NCBI RefSeq assembly: GCF_017873135.1
Contig: NZ_JAGGJV010000004.1
Location: 372,001-436,000, forward strand
DNA: 64,000 nt
Reading direction: 5' to 3'
Origin: Rhizobium herbae
GTDB lineage: Bacteria > Pseudomonadota > Alphaproteobacteria > Rhizobiales > Rhizobiaceae
Position numbers and translations under genes: made by a program. Positions 1-8,789 of this stretch are shown here, in pieces; the first letter of the stretch is position 1; each line of letters starts with the position of its first letter. Under the pieces are notes generated by a model. The model saw only the letters and a program-made list of their open reading frames with translations, was not told where the DNA came from and made no database searches.

Positions 1-36
1 GGCGGCGGCGCGGGTATCGAAGCCGTCGGCCAATAA
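1..36 (+). CDS. C-terminal tail of an unidentified gene (partial)
   Basis: An open frame enters from the left edge and stops with TAA at 34-36. Its eleven codons have the C/G-rich third positions of the other genes here, and a strong intrinsic terminator follows 48 bases later, which suggests a real gene end. Too little is present to name a product. A second frame is also open across the edge, so this assignment is tentative. Confidence 0.3.
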   Translation, partial: GGGAGIEAVGQ

Positions 37-83
37 GCCGAAGGCGATACGCCCGCTGGTATCGGCGGGCTCATGCAAGAATA

Positions 84-121
84 AAAAGCGCGGTGGACTT
101 CGATCCACTGCGCTTTTCTTT
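84..121 (+). terminator. Rho-independent terminator
   Basis: AAAAGCGC (84-91) plus GTGGA (93-97) pairs with TCCAC (104-108) plus GCGCTTTT (110-117). One G-T wobble interrupts the stem, the loop is six bases, and a T-rich tail runs to 121. It would end transcription of the gene entering from the left. The A-rich 5' side means it could also act on the minus strand. Confidence 0.8.
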
Positions 122-382
122 GGGGTCTACGCTGTTTGCTGCATTTGAAGCCATCGCATGGAGACAGATGAAGCTGGATCGACCTCTCCCGTTGCGCATT
201 GCGCTGTCAGCAAACAGCGTGATGGCCTTCAACATCCAACCGCGCAAACGAAAGGCTGGCGGCACTTCGCGGCCGACACCGAAAGCGCAGTTTCGCGACG
301 CAGGACCGGCATCTGCATAACAGGGCACTTGGAATTGATCTGCCTTTCCCGGCCGACGGAAAGCCACCAGTTTCGGGTTCGA
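122..382. repeat. Intergenic segment with a 13-bp inverted repeat
   Basis: This 260-base stretch lies between the terminator and the 3' end of the sensor kinase gene. I see no convincing gene in it. It holds a perfect 13-bp inverted repeat, ACGCTGTTTGCTG at 129-141 and CAGCAAACAGCGT at 208-220, separated by 66 bases. A short GTG-started frame at 93-320 begins inside the terminator stem and has no ribosome binding site, so I do not call it. Confidence 0.5.
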
Positions 383-1642
383 TCAAACCTGCGCTGCCGC
401 ACACAGCGGCAAGCGTACAGTCTGCAGTAGACCGCCCTCCAAGCGGTTGACGATGGTGATCGTGCCGCCATGGTTCTCGATGATCTCGCGCGAAATGGCG
501 AGCCCAAGCCCCGCACCCGGCACAAGCTGCCGGCGTGCCTGGTCGACGCGGAAAAACGGTTCGAACACACGATCGAGCAGGTTTTGTGGGATACCGGGTC
601 CGCTGTCCATAACCGTCAAAACGGCCTCGACACCATTGCTGGAAAGCGAAACACGAGCGCCCTGGCCGTGGGTCGCGGCATTCACCACTAGATTGCGCAC
701 AGCGCGCTTCAGCGCGAAGGGCGATCCCTTAACCAAAACCTGCGTGACCAGCCCCTGCTCGATCGGCATATCCGTTTCGCGGACCTCCTCGGCGACTGAC
801 CGCAGAACCGTGTCCAGCGACACCTGCTCCTGGGCGGCGGGGCTCACCTCCTCGCGCACCAGCCGGATGGCGCTGTCGGCGATATGATCGAGTTCATCGA
901 GATCCTTCAGCCAGGACTGCCGGTCGTCTCCGTCACCGACGAATTCGGCGCGAAGGCGCATGCGCGTCATCGGCGTGCGCATATCGTGTCCCGCAGCCGC
1001 AATCATGCGCATACGGCTGGAAACCGCGGCATTGAGGCGTGTGGCCAGCCGGTTAATGGTCTTTGCGGTCGTGCGCACCTCCATCGGCCCCGTCTCCGGC
1101 AATTCCGGAATAATGCCATCGGGGCGGATTTTGGCGATCGTCTCGTCGAGAATACGCAACGGCCGCATCATCACATTGCTGGCATAAATCGAGATACCGG
1201 CCATGCCGATTGCAACCAGCGCCAGATAAGCCGCGAGCGGCAGATATGGAAACGGACCGGGGCCTGGGAAATCGAGATAGGCCCAGCGCGTTCCGTCGAG
1301 CTGGACAGCGATATCCTTGCGATGCGTATTGAAGCTCTTGAGCGCGATGACATTGGCTGTGTAGCCTTGGCGCCGGCCCTCTTCCTGGATGCTGTCCGTC
1401 CGTTCCTGGTCGATACGATCCTGCTCGGGTTTCTCCTGGATCTGGATGTGCATGATCTCCGCCGCCGAAGGATCGGCGCGAAGCAGCAGAAGCGCGAATT
1501 CGGCCTTTTCGGCAATAACACGATCGAACATCGCCTCCGGCGGCTTCCGCAAGAGCGATGCCGTGACGAATGCGGCGATCACCAGCACAAGAACGACCGA
1601 GATGACCAACAGCGCCGTAAACCGCGTGCGCAGGGACAACAT
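383..1642 (-). CDS. Sensor histidine kinase (two-component system)
   Basis: A 419-residue inner-membrane kinase. Visible parts: a first membrane helix at about 8-31, a periplasmic stretch of about 100 residues rich in charged amino acids, a second helix at about 133-155, and a HAMP linker (156-208). The dimerisation/phospho-acceptor domain carries the H-box AAAGHDMRTP with predicted phospho-His219. The ATP-binding domain has the N-box VRNLVVNAATHG and the G-boxes DSGPGIP and GAGLGLAIS. This is the classical EnvZ/OmpR-class architecture. The gene starts two bases after the response regulator stop, so the pair is surely co-transcribed. The signal sensed is not evident. Position next to the Mrp antiporter suggests, without proof, a link to pH or ion stress. 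Confidence 0.9.
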   Translation of the reverse strand: MLSLRTRFTALLVISVVLVLVIAAFVTASLLRKPPEAMFDRVIAEKAEFALLLLRADPSAAEIMHIQIQEKPEQDRIDQERTDSIQEEGRRQGYTANVIALKSFNTHRKDIAVQLDGTRWAYLDFPGPGPFPYLPLAAYLALVAIGMAGISIYASNVMMRPLRILDETIAKIRPDGIIPELPETGPMEVRTTAKTINRLATRLNAAVSSRMRMIAAAGHDMRTPMTRMRLRAEFVGDGDDRQSWLKDLDELDHIADSAIRLVREEVSPAAQEQVSLDTVLRSVAEEVRETDMPIEQGLVTQVLVKGSPFALKRAVRNLVVNAATHGQGARVSLSSNGVEAVLTVMDSGPGIPQNLLDRVFEPFFRVDQARRQLVPGAGLGLAISREIIENHGGTITIVNRLEGGLLQTVRLPLCAAAQV

Positions 1643-1644
1643 CT

Positions 1645-2358
1645 CTAGTTGCTCCGTTCGACAGGGACCGCGAGCTGATAGCCTTTATTGCGCACCGTCT
1701 TCAACATGGCAAAAACGCTGGCATCGCCGAGTTTGCGGCGCAGACGGCTGACCAGAATATCGATCGAACGGTCGAATGGATCGGCTGGCCGCCCTTGCGT
1801 GAGATCAAGCAGAGAGTCCCGCGAAAGGACCCGGCCCGGGCGCTGGAGAAACACCATCAGCAGCTCGAACTCGCCACCGGTCAGATCGACGGCGCTGCCA
1901 TCGGGTGCAAGCAAGGTGCGGCTTTCGATATCCGCGACGTAGTTGGCAAAGACGTATTGACGGCTGCCTGCGGGTTGCGGCTCGCTGCGGCCCCGCCGCA
2001 GTACGGCACGGATGCGGGCGGACAGTTCACGGGGATTGAACGGTTTTCCCAGATAGTCGTCAGCGCCGAATTCAAGCCCGATGATCCTGTCGACATCTTC
2101 CTTCAGCGCCGTCAGCAGGATGATCGACAACTGCGGCATCCGCCCACGCAGCTCACGGCAGAGGTCAAGCCCGGAACCGTCCGGCAGCATGACGTCGAGA
2201 ACCAGGAGGTCTATCTTCAGCTCGGCAAGCTTCGCCTCGCACTCCCCCTTGCTCCCGGCCAGGCAAACGCGAAAGCCCTGTCCGTCAAGGTACTTTCCGA
2301 GCAGGCGGCGAATCTCGGGGTCATCGTCAACGACAAGAATATGCGGTGTTGTATCCAT
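1645..2358 (-). CDS. OmpR-family response regulator
   Basis: A 237-residue DNA-binding response regulator. The receiver domain (about 5-120) has the acidic pair D11-D12, phospho-acceptor D55 in LLVLDVMLPD, switch Thr83 and Lys105 in the GKPF turn. The C-terminal winged helix (about 140-232) has the OmpR-type ending SIDILVSRLRRKLGD...VRNKGYQL. It is the first gene of the pair with the downstream histidine kinase (two-base gap). The gene is divergent from the mrp operon across an intergenic region of about 390 bases, so it could control that operon as well as itself, but nothing in the sequence proves this. The specific family member is not recognised. Confidence 0.92.
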   Translation of the reverse strand: MDTTPHILVVDDDPEIRRLLGKYLDGQGFRVCLAGSKGECEAKLAELKIDLLVLDVMLPDGSGLDLCRELRGRMPQLSIILLTALKEDVDRIIGLEFGADDYLGKPFNPRELSARIRAVLRRGRSEPQPAGSRQYVFANYVADIESRTLLAPDGSAVDLTGGEFELLMVFLQRPGRVLSRDSLLDLTQGRPADPFDRSIDILVSRLRRKLGDASVFAMLKTVRNKGYQLAVPVERSN

Positions 2359-2746
2359 GGGGCATTTATATCAGCCGCGCGCCAAAACGCACGCGGTCCG
2401 CCTTTGCAGTCAGCCGTTTTCAGTGTCGAAATATTTCCAGCCGCGCCGAACGTACATTTCGTTACAAAAATCACGCCCGAATATTTCCCGATACGGCGAA
2501 CCCGGCGCGCGCGGTGGCTGAACCCACGGATTATGGTTTCGCAGAATTCCAGGTAACGAATTGCCGCAGGGGCCGATTTTTATCGTCGTTGCGGGTTGGC
2601 ATCGCGGTCGAAAGCAGACATAAAAACACCATGCCGTCGCGCCGCTTTGCGGTGCGCTTCGGGCTCCGGTCGTAGCGCGCAGATGCCGCGGCCTTCGCGA
2701 ACCCTGGTGGTTCTTTTCAGTCGGAAAGCTTTAAGGAAACGGGCAC
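2359..2746. promoter_or_regulatory. Divergent control region between response regulator and mrp operon
   Basis: About 390 bases without a gene. Noticeable elements are the 10-bp palindrome GAAATATTTC (2428-2437), a related GAATATTTC nearby, and an inverted octamer pair TTCGTTAC (2458-2465)/GTAACGAA (2553-2560). An SD-like AAGGAA lies at 2733-2738. Both divergent promoters must lie here, and the repeats are candidate response-regulator sites. I could not fix -35/-10 boxes with confidence. Confidence 0.4.
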
Positions 2747-2764
2747 ATAGAGATCGCAGCGACA

Positions 2765-5674
2765 TTGCTTCTGGTTCTGGTTCTTGCACCCTTCGCGGGA
2801 AGCCTTGCTGCAATCTGTATTCCGACGCACAAGGGCACCGCGAGCGCCTGGCTTTCCGGATCGATCTCCTTGTTCTGCCTTGTCACATCGGCAGGGCTCT
2901 ACCCCATCGTCGCTTCGGACAGGGTTCTTCGCTACGATGTAAACTGGCTTCCCGAATTGGGGCTCAATTTCTCGCTGCGCATGGATGGCTTCGCCTGGAT
3001 GTTTGCAAGCCTGGTCACGGCAATCGGCCTGCTCGTCGTCATCTATGCACGCTATTACATGTCGGCCAGCGATCCCGTACCGCGTTTCTTCGCCCTGTTC
3101 CTCGCCTTCATGGGCGCGATGCTTGGCGTGGTCCTTTCCGGTAACCTGATCCTGCTGGCGATCTTCTGGGAACTGACCAGCATCATCTCCTTCCTGCTGA
3201 TCGGCTATTGGCATCACAACGCGCATGCCCGCGACGGCGCCCGCATGGCACTGACGGTTACCGGCACGGGCGGCTTGTGCATGTTCGTCGGCCTGATGCT
3301 GATCGGCCATATCGTCGGCAGCTACGATCTCGACGTGGTGCTCAATTCCGGCGACCTGATCCGCAACGATCCGCTCTACACGACCGTGCTGATCCTCATC
3401 CTTCTGGGAGCGCTCACCAAGAGCGCGCAGTTCCCGTTCCATTTCTGGCTGCCGCACGCCATGGCGGCGCCGACGCCGGTGTCGGCCTATCTCCACTCCG
3501 CCACACTCGTCAAAGCGGGCGTCTTTCTTCTGACCCGCCTCTGGCCGGTCATGGCCGGCACCGACCAATGGTTCTGGATCGTCGGTCTCGCCGGTCTCAG
3601 CACGCTGCTGCTCGGGGCTTACTTCGCCATCTTCCAGCAGGACATGAAGGGACTGCTTGCCTATTCGACGATCAGCCATCTCGGCCTCATCACCGTTCTT
3701 CTCAGTCTCGGCAGTCCGCTGGCGGCAGTCGCTGCGATCTTCCACACCATGAACCACGCGACCTTCAAGGCCTCGCTTTTCATGGCGGCCGGGATCATCG
3801 ACCACGAATCCGGCACGCGCGACATGCGGCGGCTGAGCGGCCTGTTCAAATACATGCCGATCACCGCGACGCTTGCCATGGTCGCCAGCGCCTCGATGGC
3901 CGGCGTGCCGCTGCTGAACGGCTTCCTGTCGAAGGAAATGTTCTTCGCCGAAGCGATCGAAACGCACAAATACAATCTGCTCGACACGATCACGCCCTAT
4001 GTCGCGACGCTCGCCAGCATGTTCGCCGTCACCTATTCGCTGCGGTTCATCTACAGCGTGTTTTTCGGCCCGCCGCCCCGTGACCTGCCGAAGACGCCGC
4101 ACGAGCCGCCGCACTGGATGCTTGCGCCGATCTATTTCCTCGTGTTCTCCTGCCTCGTCGTCGGGGTCATCCCGGCGCTGACCATTGGTCCCTTCCTGCA
4201 TACGGCGGTCAAATCCGTTCTCGGCGACGCCACCCCGGTCTACAGCCTCGCCGTCTGGCACGGCTGGAACCTGCCGCTGTTCATGAGTCTGATCGCACTT
4301 GCCGGCGGCGTCGGGCTGTTCCTGATCATGAGGCCCTATCTTGCCACCAGCACCGAAGGACCGCCCTACTTCCGGCGACTGGAAGGCCAGCGCATCTTCG
4401 AGCGCGTGCTTGTCACCCTGTCATGGAAATGGGCGCGGTCGATCGAGATGCGCGCTGGCACCCGCCGCCTCCAGCCGCAGATGCGGATTCTCGTCGCCGT
4501 TGCCCTCGTCGCCGGCGCGGTGACGCTCCTGTCGCAGGGCTTCAAGCCGGCAGTGATCGCCTTCCGCAGTATCGACCCGGCCTTCGCGCTGCTCTGGCTG
4601 ATCGGCATGATCTGCGCCGTCGGTGCTGCCTATCAAGCCAAGTTCCACCGCCTGGCAGCCCTCGTGCTACTCGGCGGCGCCGGGCTCGTCACCTGCGTCA
4701 CGTTTGTCTGGCTTTCCGCTCCGGACCTCGCGGTCACGCAATTGCTCGTGGAGATCGTCACGACGGTTCTCATCCTGCTCGGTCTCCGCTGGCTGCCGAA
4801 GCGGATCGAGGATCCGGACGATCCGGAGATGATGACGATCTCCACGCGCCTGCGCCGTCTGCGCGATCTCGCCACCGCGGTCTTCGCCGGACTTGGCATG
4901 ATGCTCGTCTCCTATACGATCATGAGCCGGGAAATGCCGGAGACGATTTCGAGCTATTTCCTCGAGCGCGCCTATAGCGAAGGCGGCGGCACCAATGTCG
5001 TCAACGTCATTCTCGTCGACTTTCGCGGTTTCGATACGCTCGGCGAAATCGCCGTGCTGTGCATCGTCGCGCTGACCGTATTCGCGTTGCTGCTGCGTTT
5101 CCGTCCGGCCACCGAGAGCCTGGAGACGCCCGAACAGCAGCGTGTGCAGAACGCGTTCGATGACGATCACCCGGACCGCAAGAAGGGCGACAGCATCGCC
5201 GAGTATCTGCTGGTTCCCTCGGTCATCATGCGCTGGATGTTCCCGGTCATCGGCATGCTGGCCGCCTTCCTGTTTTTCCGCGGCCATGATCTGCCGGGCG
5301 GCGGCTTTGCCGCCGGCATCGCCATGTCGATCGCCTTCATCCTGCAATACATGGCCGGCGGCACACGCTGGGTCGAGGAGCGGTTGCGCATCCACCCCCT
5401 GCGCTGGATGGCGATAGGCCTGCTTGTTGCCACCGCGACCGGTCTCGGTTCCTGGATCTTCGGCTATCCGTTCCTGACATCACACGCGCAATACATCTCC
5501 CTGCCGGTGATCGGCAAGATACCGCTGGCAACCGCCATCCTGTTCGATCTCGGCGTCTTCTCGCTGGTGCTGGGCGCTACCGTGCTGATCCTGATCGCGC
5601 TTGCCCACCAGTCGGTACGTGCGCCGCGCGCGCAGATCAGGGCGGCGAAGCTGGCTGCGAAGGAGACCGCATAA
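2765..5674 (+). CDS. mrpA: Mrp-type Na+(K+)/H+ antiporter subunit A with fused subunit B domain
   Basis: A 969-residue polytopic membrane protein of cation/proton antiporter-3 (Mrp/Mnh/Pha) type. Residues of about 60-450 form the NuoL-like proton-conducting core, for example KSAQFPFHFWLPHAM with the conserved Lys. Then comes the MrpA-specific C-terminal part, and the last 150 residues (from about 815) are an MrpB-like domain containing FRGHDLPGGGFAAGI. There is no separate mrpB, so this is the fused A/B arrangement known from rhizobial PhaAB. It builds the ion channel of a six-subunit complex with the following genes. The start is uncertain: TTG at 2765 has no good SD, whereas an SD-like AAGGAA (2733-2738) sits 8 bases before an in-frame ATA at 2747, which would add six residues. 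Confidence 0.93.
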   Translation: MLLVLVLAPFAGSLAAICIPTHKGTASAWLSGSISLFCLVTSAGLYPIVASDRVLRYDVNWLPELGLNFSLRMDGFAWMFASLVTAIGLLVVIYARYYMSASDPVPRFFALFLAFMGAMLGVVLSGNLILLAIFWELTSIISFLLIGYWHHNAHARDGARMALTVTGTGGLCMFVGLMLIGHIVGSYDLDVVLNSGDLIRNDPLYTTVLILILLGALTKSAQFPFHFWLPHAMAAPTPVSAYLHSATLVKAGVFLLTRLWPVMAGTDQWFWIVGLAGLSTLLLGAYFAIFQQDMKGLLAYSTISHLGLITVLLSLGSPLAAVAAIFHTMNHATFKASLFMAAGIIDHESGTRDMRRLSGLFKYMPITATLAMVASASMAGVPLLNGFLSKEMFFAEAIETHKYNLLDTITPYVATLASMFAVTYSLRFIYSVFFGPPPRDLPKTPHEPPHWMLAPIYFLVFSCLVVGVIPALTIGPFLHTAVKSVLGDATPVYSLAVWHGWNLPLFMSLIALAGGVGLFLIMRPYLATSTEGPPYFRRLEGQRIFERVLVTLSWKWARSIEMRAGTRRLQPQMRILVAVALVAGAVTLLSQGFKPAVIAFRSIDPAFALLWLIGMICAVGAAYQAKFHRLAALVLLGGAGLVTCVTFVWLSAPDLAVTQLLVEIVTTVLILLGLRWLPKRIEDPDDPEMMTISTRLRRLRDLATAVFAGLGMMLVSYTIMSREMPETISSYFLERAYSEGGGTNVVNVILVDFRGFDTLGEIAVLCIVALTVFALLLRFRPATESLETPEQQRVQNAFDDDHPDRKKGDSIAEYLLVPSVIMRWMFPVIGMLAAFLFFRGHDLPGGGFAAGIAMSIAFILQYMAGGTRWVEERLRIHPLRWMAIGLLVATATGLGSWIFGYPFLTSHAQYISLPVIGKIPLATAILFDLGVFSLVLGATVLILIALAHQSVRAPRAQIRAAKLAAKETA

Positions 5675-6009
5675 TGGAACTGGTTCTCTCCGCAGGCATC
5701 GGCGTGCTGACTGCTTCCGGCGCCTGGCTCCTGTTCCGGCCGCGCACTTATCAAGTCATCATCGGCCTGTCGCTGCTCTCCTATGCCGTCAATCTCTTCA
5801 TCTTCGGCATGGGGCGGCTCCGGGTCAACGCCCCGCCGGTGCTTGAACCGGGCGGTACCGGCGGTCTGTTGACCCATACCGATCCCATTCCGCAGGCCCT
5901 GGTGCTCACGGCCATCGTCATCGGCTTTGCCATGACCGCCCTCTTCCTTGTGGTCTTGCTCGCCTCGCGCGGTTTGACCGGGACCGACCACGTGGACGGC
6001 AGGGAGTAG
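5674..6009 (+). CDS. mrpC: Mrp antiporter subunit C
   Basis: A 111-residue NuoK-like membrane protein with three predicted helices (about 4-22, 28-47, 73-98). It is one of the small core subunits of the Mrp antiporter, and its length is normal for the family. The start codon shares one base with the mrpA stop (TAATG). An SD AAGGAG at 5660-5665 supports the start. It is co-transcribed and translationally coupled with mrpA and mrpD. Confidence 0.93.
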   Translation: MELVLSAGIGVLTASGAWLLFRPRTYQVIIGLSLLSYAVNLFIFGMGRLRVNAPPVLEPGGTGGLLTHTDPIPQALVLTAIVIGFAMTALFLVVLLASRGLTGTDHVDGRE

Positions 6010-6015
6010 TACCGC

Positions 6016-7641
6016 ATGAACTGGCTCCACCACCTGATCATCCTGCCGATCCTGCTGCCGATCATCACGGCGGCCAGCCTGATCCCGCTCGATGAACGCA
6101 ATCGGACGCTGAAGGGCGTGATCGGCTTCGCCTCGACCTTGATCGTCTTCCTTTTAAGCGTCCTTTTGATGCGGACAGTCGCGGCGTCTGGCGATAGCGG
6201 CTCTGGCGCCAGCGTCTATCTGCTTGGCAACTGGCCGGCCCCCTTCGGCATCGTCCTCGTACTCGACCGGCTATCGGCCCTGATGCTTGGGCTCACAGCT
6301 GTTCTTGCGCTGGCGACGCAGGTGTTCTCGATGGCGAAATGGCACCGTGCCGGCCACCACTTCCATTCTCTGTTCCAGCTCATGCTGGCCGGCTTGAACG
6401 GCGCCTTCCTCACCGGCGACCTGTTCAACCTGTTCGTCTTCTTCGAAATGATGCTGGCAGCGTCCTACGGCCTGCTTTTGCACGGCTCGGGACCATTGAG
6501 GGTCAAGGCGGGCCTGCATTATATCGCCGTCAATCTTGCGGCGTCTTCGCTGTTTCTCATTGGCGTCAGCCTGATCTATGGTGCGACCGGCACGCTCAAC
6601 ATGGCCGATCTTGCCCTGAAGATCTCCACCATCGGCCCGGAAAGCCGCATGCTGATGGAGGCCGGCGCGGCCATTCTCGGCATCGCCTTTCTCGTCAAGG
6701 CCGGCATGTGGCCGCTCGGTTTCTGGCTGCCCGCCACTTATTCCGCTGCGACGCCGCCGGTCGCAGCGATCTTCGCCATCCTCACGAAGGTCGGCGTCTA
6801 TATCCTTCTTCGTCTTTCAATGCTGCTGTTCGGCAGCGATGCGGGCGCATCTCTCGGCTTCGGGCAGCCCATTCTTCTGTATGGCGGCCTGTTGACCATC
6901 GGCTTCGGCGCGATCGGTGTGCTTGCCTCGCAGGCCATGGGCAGGCTTGCAGGCTATTGCGTGCTGGTATCCTCCGGCACGCTGATGGCCGCGATCGGTC
7001 TCGGCAATGGCGCGGTCATTGGCGGCGCGCTGTTCTATCTCGTCAGTTCGACGCTGACGATCTGTGCTTTCTTCCTGCTGATCGAACTGGTGGAGCGTGC
7101 CCGCGATGCCGGCGCCGACGTTCTGGCCGTGACGATGGAAGCCTATGGCGATGTCGACGAAAACGAGGAGGAAAAGGAAGGTGGCGTGGCCGTACCCGGG
7201 ACCATGGCCGTTCTCGGCCTGTGCTTCTGCATCTGCGCCATCCTTCTCTCCGGCCTGCCGCCGCTATCGGGGTTCCTTGCCAAATTCGCGATGCTGCATG
7301 GACTTTTCAATCCCGGAAGCTTTGGCGGCGATGCGCCGGTCTCCGGGGCGGAGTGGACCTACACCGCCCTGCTCATCCTGTCGGGCCTTTCCGCCATGAT
7401 CGCCATGAACCGCGTCGGCATCCGTACCTTCTGGACGTCGATCGAAGGAACCATTCCGCGTGTGTTCCTGATCGAGATCACCCCGGTTCTCCTGCTTCTC
7501 GTCGCCTGCATCTTTCTGAGCCTCCAGGCCGGCCCCGCCATGCGCTACATGGACGCCACCGCAAAATCGCTCGGCGAGCCGCAGAACTACATCGGGCGGG
7601 TGATGTCGGCGCCCCGCGCCGGCCCGGCGGGAGGGGAGTAA
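6016..7641 (+). CDS. mrpD: Mrp antiporter subunit D
   Basis: A 541-residue NuoM/NuoN-like polytopic protein with about 14 hydrophobic segments, the second large proton-translocating subunit of the Mrp complex. The conserved membrane Glu in FNLFVFFEMMLA and Lys in FLVKAGMWPLGFWLPATY, both needed for proton transfer in the family, are present. An acidic insert DVDENEEEKEGG near residue 380 lies in a predicted loop. The gene begins six bases after mrpC and ends five bases before mrpE, inside the mrp operon. Confidence 0.94.
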   Translation: MNWLHHLIILPILLPIITAASLIPLDERNRTLKGVIGFASTLIVFLLSVLLMRTVAASGDSGSGASVYLLGNWPAPFGIVLVLDRLSALMLGLTAVLALATQVFSMAKWHRAGHHFHSLFQLMLAGLNGAFLTGDLFNLFVFFEMMLAASYGLLLHGSGPLRVKAGLHYIAVNLAASSLFLIGVSLIYGATGTLNMADLALKISTIGPESRMLMEAGAAILGIAFLVKAGMWPLGFWLPATYSAATPPVAAIFAILTKVGVYILLRLSMLLFGSDAGASLGFGQPILLYGGLLTIGFGAIGVLASQAMGRLAGYCVLVSSGTLMAAIGLGNGAVIGGALFYLVSSTLTICAFFLLIELVERARDAGADVLAVTMEAYGDVDENEEEKEGGVAVPGTMAVLGLCFCICAILLSGLPPLSGFLAKFAMLHGLFNPGSFGGDAPVSGAEWTYTALLILSGLSAMIAMNRVGIRTFWTSIEGTIPRVFLIEITPVLLLLVACIFLSLQAGPAMRYMDATAKSLGEPQNYIGRVMSAPRAGPAGGE

Positions 7642-7645
7642 AATC

Positions 7646-8134
7646 ATGCGTTACTGGTTTCCCTACCCGCTCCTGTCTCTGTCCTTGCTTGCCCTGTGGC
7701 TGCTGATCAACCAGTCGCTTTCGCCGGGCCATATCGTGCTCGGCACCATGCTTGGCATTGCGTTCGCCTGGGTTATGGTCAACCTCCAGCCCGACAAGAC
7801 CCGGCTGAAAACATTCGGGCGTATCGTCATCCTGACTGGCCATGTCGCGGTCGACGTCGTCCGTTCGAACATCGCCGTGATGAGCGTGATCCTGCGCACG
7901 AAAACACGACCCGTGAATTCTGGCTTCGTGGCAATCGACATCAGCCTGCGCGACGAGAACGCGCTGGCCCTGCTCGCCTGCATCCTGACGGCGACGCCTG
8001 GAACCGCCTGGCTCGAATTCGACCGGCAGACAGGCGTCCTGCTCATCCACGTGCTGGATCTCCAAAACGGCCAGAACTGGATAGACCTGATCAAGCGCCG
8101 GTACGAAGCCCCGCTGAAGGAGATATTCGAATGA
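7646..8134 (+). CDS. mrpE: Mrp antiporter subunit E
   Basis: A 162-residue MnhE-family protein. Two N-terminal membrane helices are followed by a cytoplasmic region containing the family stretch ALLACILTATPGTAWLEFD and VHVLDL-like segments (VLLIHVLDLQNG). It is a structural subunit of the Mrp antiporter. Its stop overlaps the mrpF start by four bases (ATGA), showing translational coupling. Confidence 0.92.
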   Translation: MRYWFPYPLLSLSLLALWLLINQSLSPGHIVLGTMLGIAFAWVMVNLQPDKTRLKTFGRIVILTGHVAVDVVRSNIAVMSVILRTKTRPVNSGFVAIDISLRDENALALLACILTATPGTAWLEFDRQTGVLLIHVLDLQNGQNWIDLIKRRYEAPLKEIFE

Positions 8135-8412
8135 ACGAACTCTTCATCATCTGGTCGATCCTGGCCTCGCAGGTGCTGCTCGGCCTTGCGATGGGTTGCG
8201 CGCTGTTTCGGATGGCCCGCGGGCCACGCGCGCAGGATCGTATCCTCGGACTCGATGCGCTCTACATCAACGCCATGCTGCTGCTGCTGACATTCGGAGT
8301 ACGCACGGCCAATTCGATCTATTTCGAAGCGGCCCTCATCATCGCACTTCTGGGTTTCGTCTCTTCGATCGCCTTTGCGAAATTCCTGATGCGCGGCGAG
8401 GTGATCGAATGA
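8131..8412 (+). CDS. mrpF: Mrp antiporter subunit F
   Basis: A 93-residue, three-helix membrane protein of the MrpF/PhaF family, with the conserved loop ARGPRAQDRILGLDALYINA after the first helix. The ATG at 8131 overlaps the mrpE stop, and the TGA at 8410-8412 overlaps the mrpG ATG. It is a small structural subunit of the antiporter; the family has also been linked to bile-salt and cholate efflux in other bacteria. Confidence 0.9.
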   Translation: MNELFIIWSILASQVLLGLAMGCALFRMARGPRAQDRILGLDALYINAMLLLLTFGVRTANSIYFEAALIIALLGFVSSIAFAKFLMRGEVIE

Positions 8413-8789
8413 ACCATCTGACCGACCTTCCAGTCTGGGCGGCAATCCCGGTCTGCATTCTCCTCCTCCTAGGCTCCGCGATCACACTTGCCGGCTCGAT
8501 GGGGCTGATCCGGTTGAAGACCTTCTACGGCCGCCTGCACGCACCGACGCTCGGTGCCAGCGCCGGCACCATCCTGATCTGCCTTGCCTCGATGATAACC
8601 TTCGCCGTCCTGCAGAACCGCTGGATCATCCACGAAGTCCTGATCATTGTCTTCGTCATCCTGACGACGCCGGTAACGCTGATGCTGCTCGGCCAATCGG
8701 CGCTCTACCGAGACCGGATCGAAGGCAGTAACGACGTGCCGCGCAAGGCTACCGGCGAGGACGCCGACACATCGGCCGCCGATATCTGA
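8409..8789 (+). CDS. mrpG: Mrp antiporter subunit G
   Basis: A 126-residue MnhG/PhaG-family protein with three hydrophobic segments and the family signature GSMGLIRLKTFYGRLHAPTLGAS. It is the last gene of the mrp operon, coupled to mrpF by an ATGA overlap. The stop at 8787-8789 abuts the stop of the convergent cobM with no gap, so any terminator would lie inside cobM. The C-terminal 25 residues are polar and probably cytoplasmic. Confidence 0.92.
   Translation: MNHLTDLPVWAAIPVCILLLLGSAITLAGSMGLIRLKTFYGRLHAPTLGASAGTILICLASMITFAVLQNRWIIHEVLIIVFVILTTPVTLMLLGQSALYRDRIEGSNDVPRKATGEDADTSAADI

Noticed and set aside
93..320. A 75-codon GTG-started frame before the sensor kinase gene
   Set aside because: It starts inside the terminator stem, has no SD and shows no family resemblance or codon bias like the real genes.
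2717..4261. A 514-codon open frame antisense to mrpA
   Set aside because: It lies wholly opposite a well-conserved membrane protein gene, its translation is low-complexity Glu/Arg/His/Asp-rich, and it matches no family. It is a by-product of high-GC codon use.
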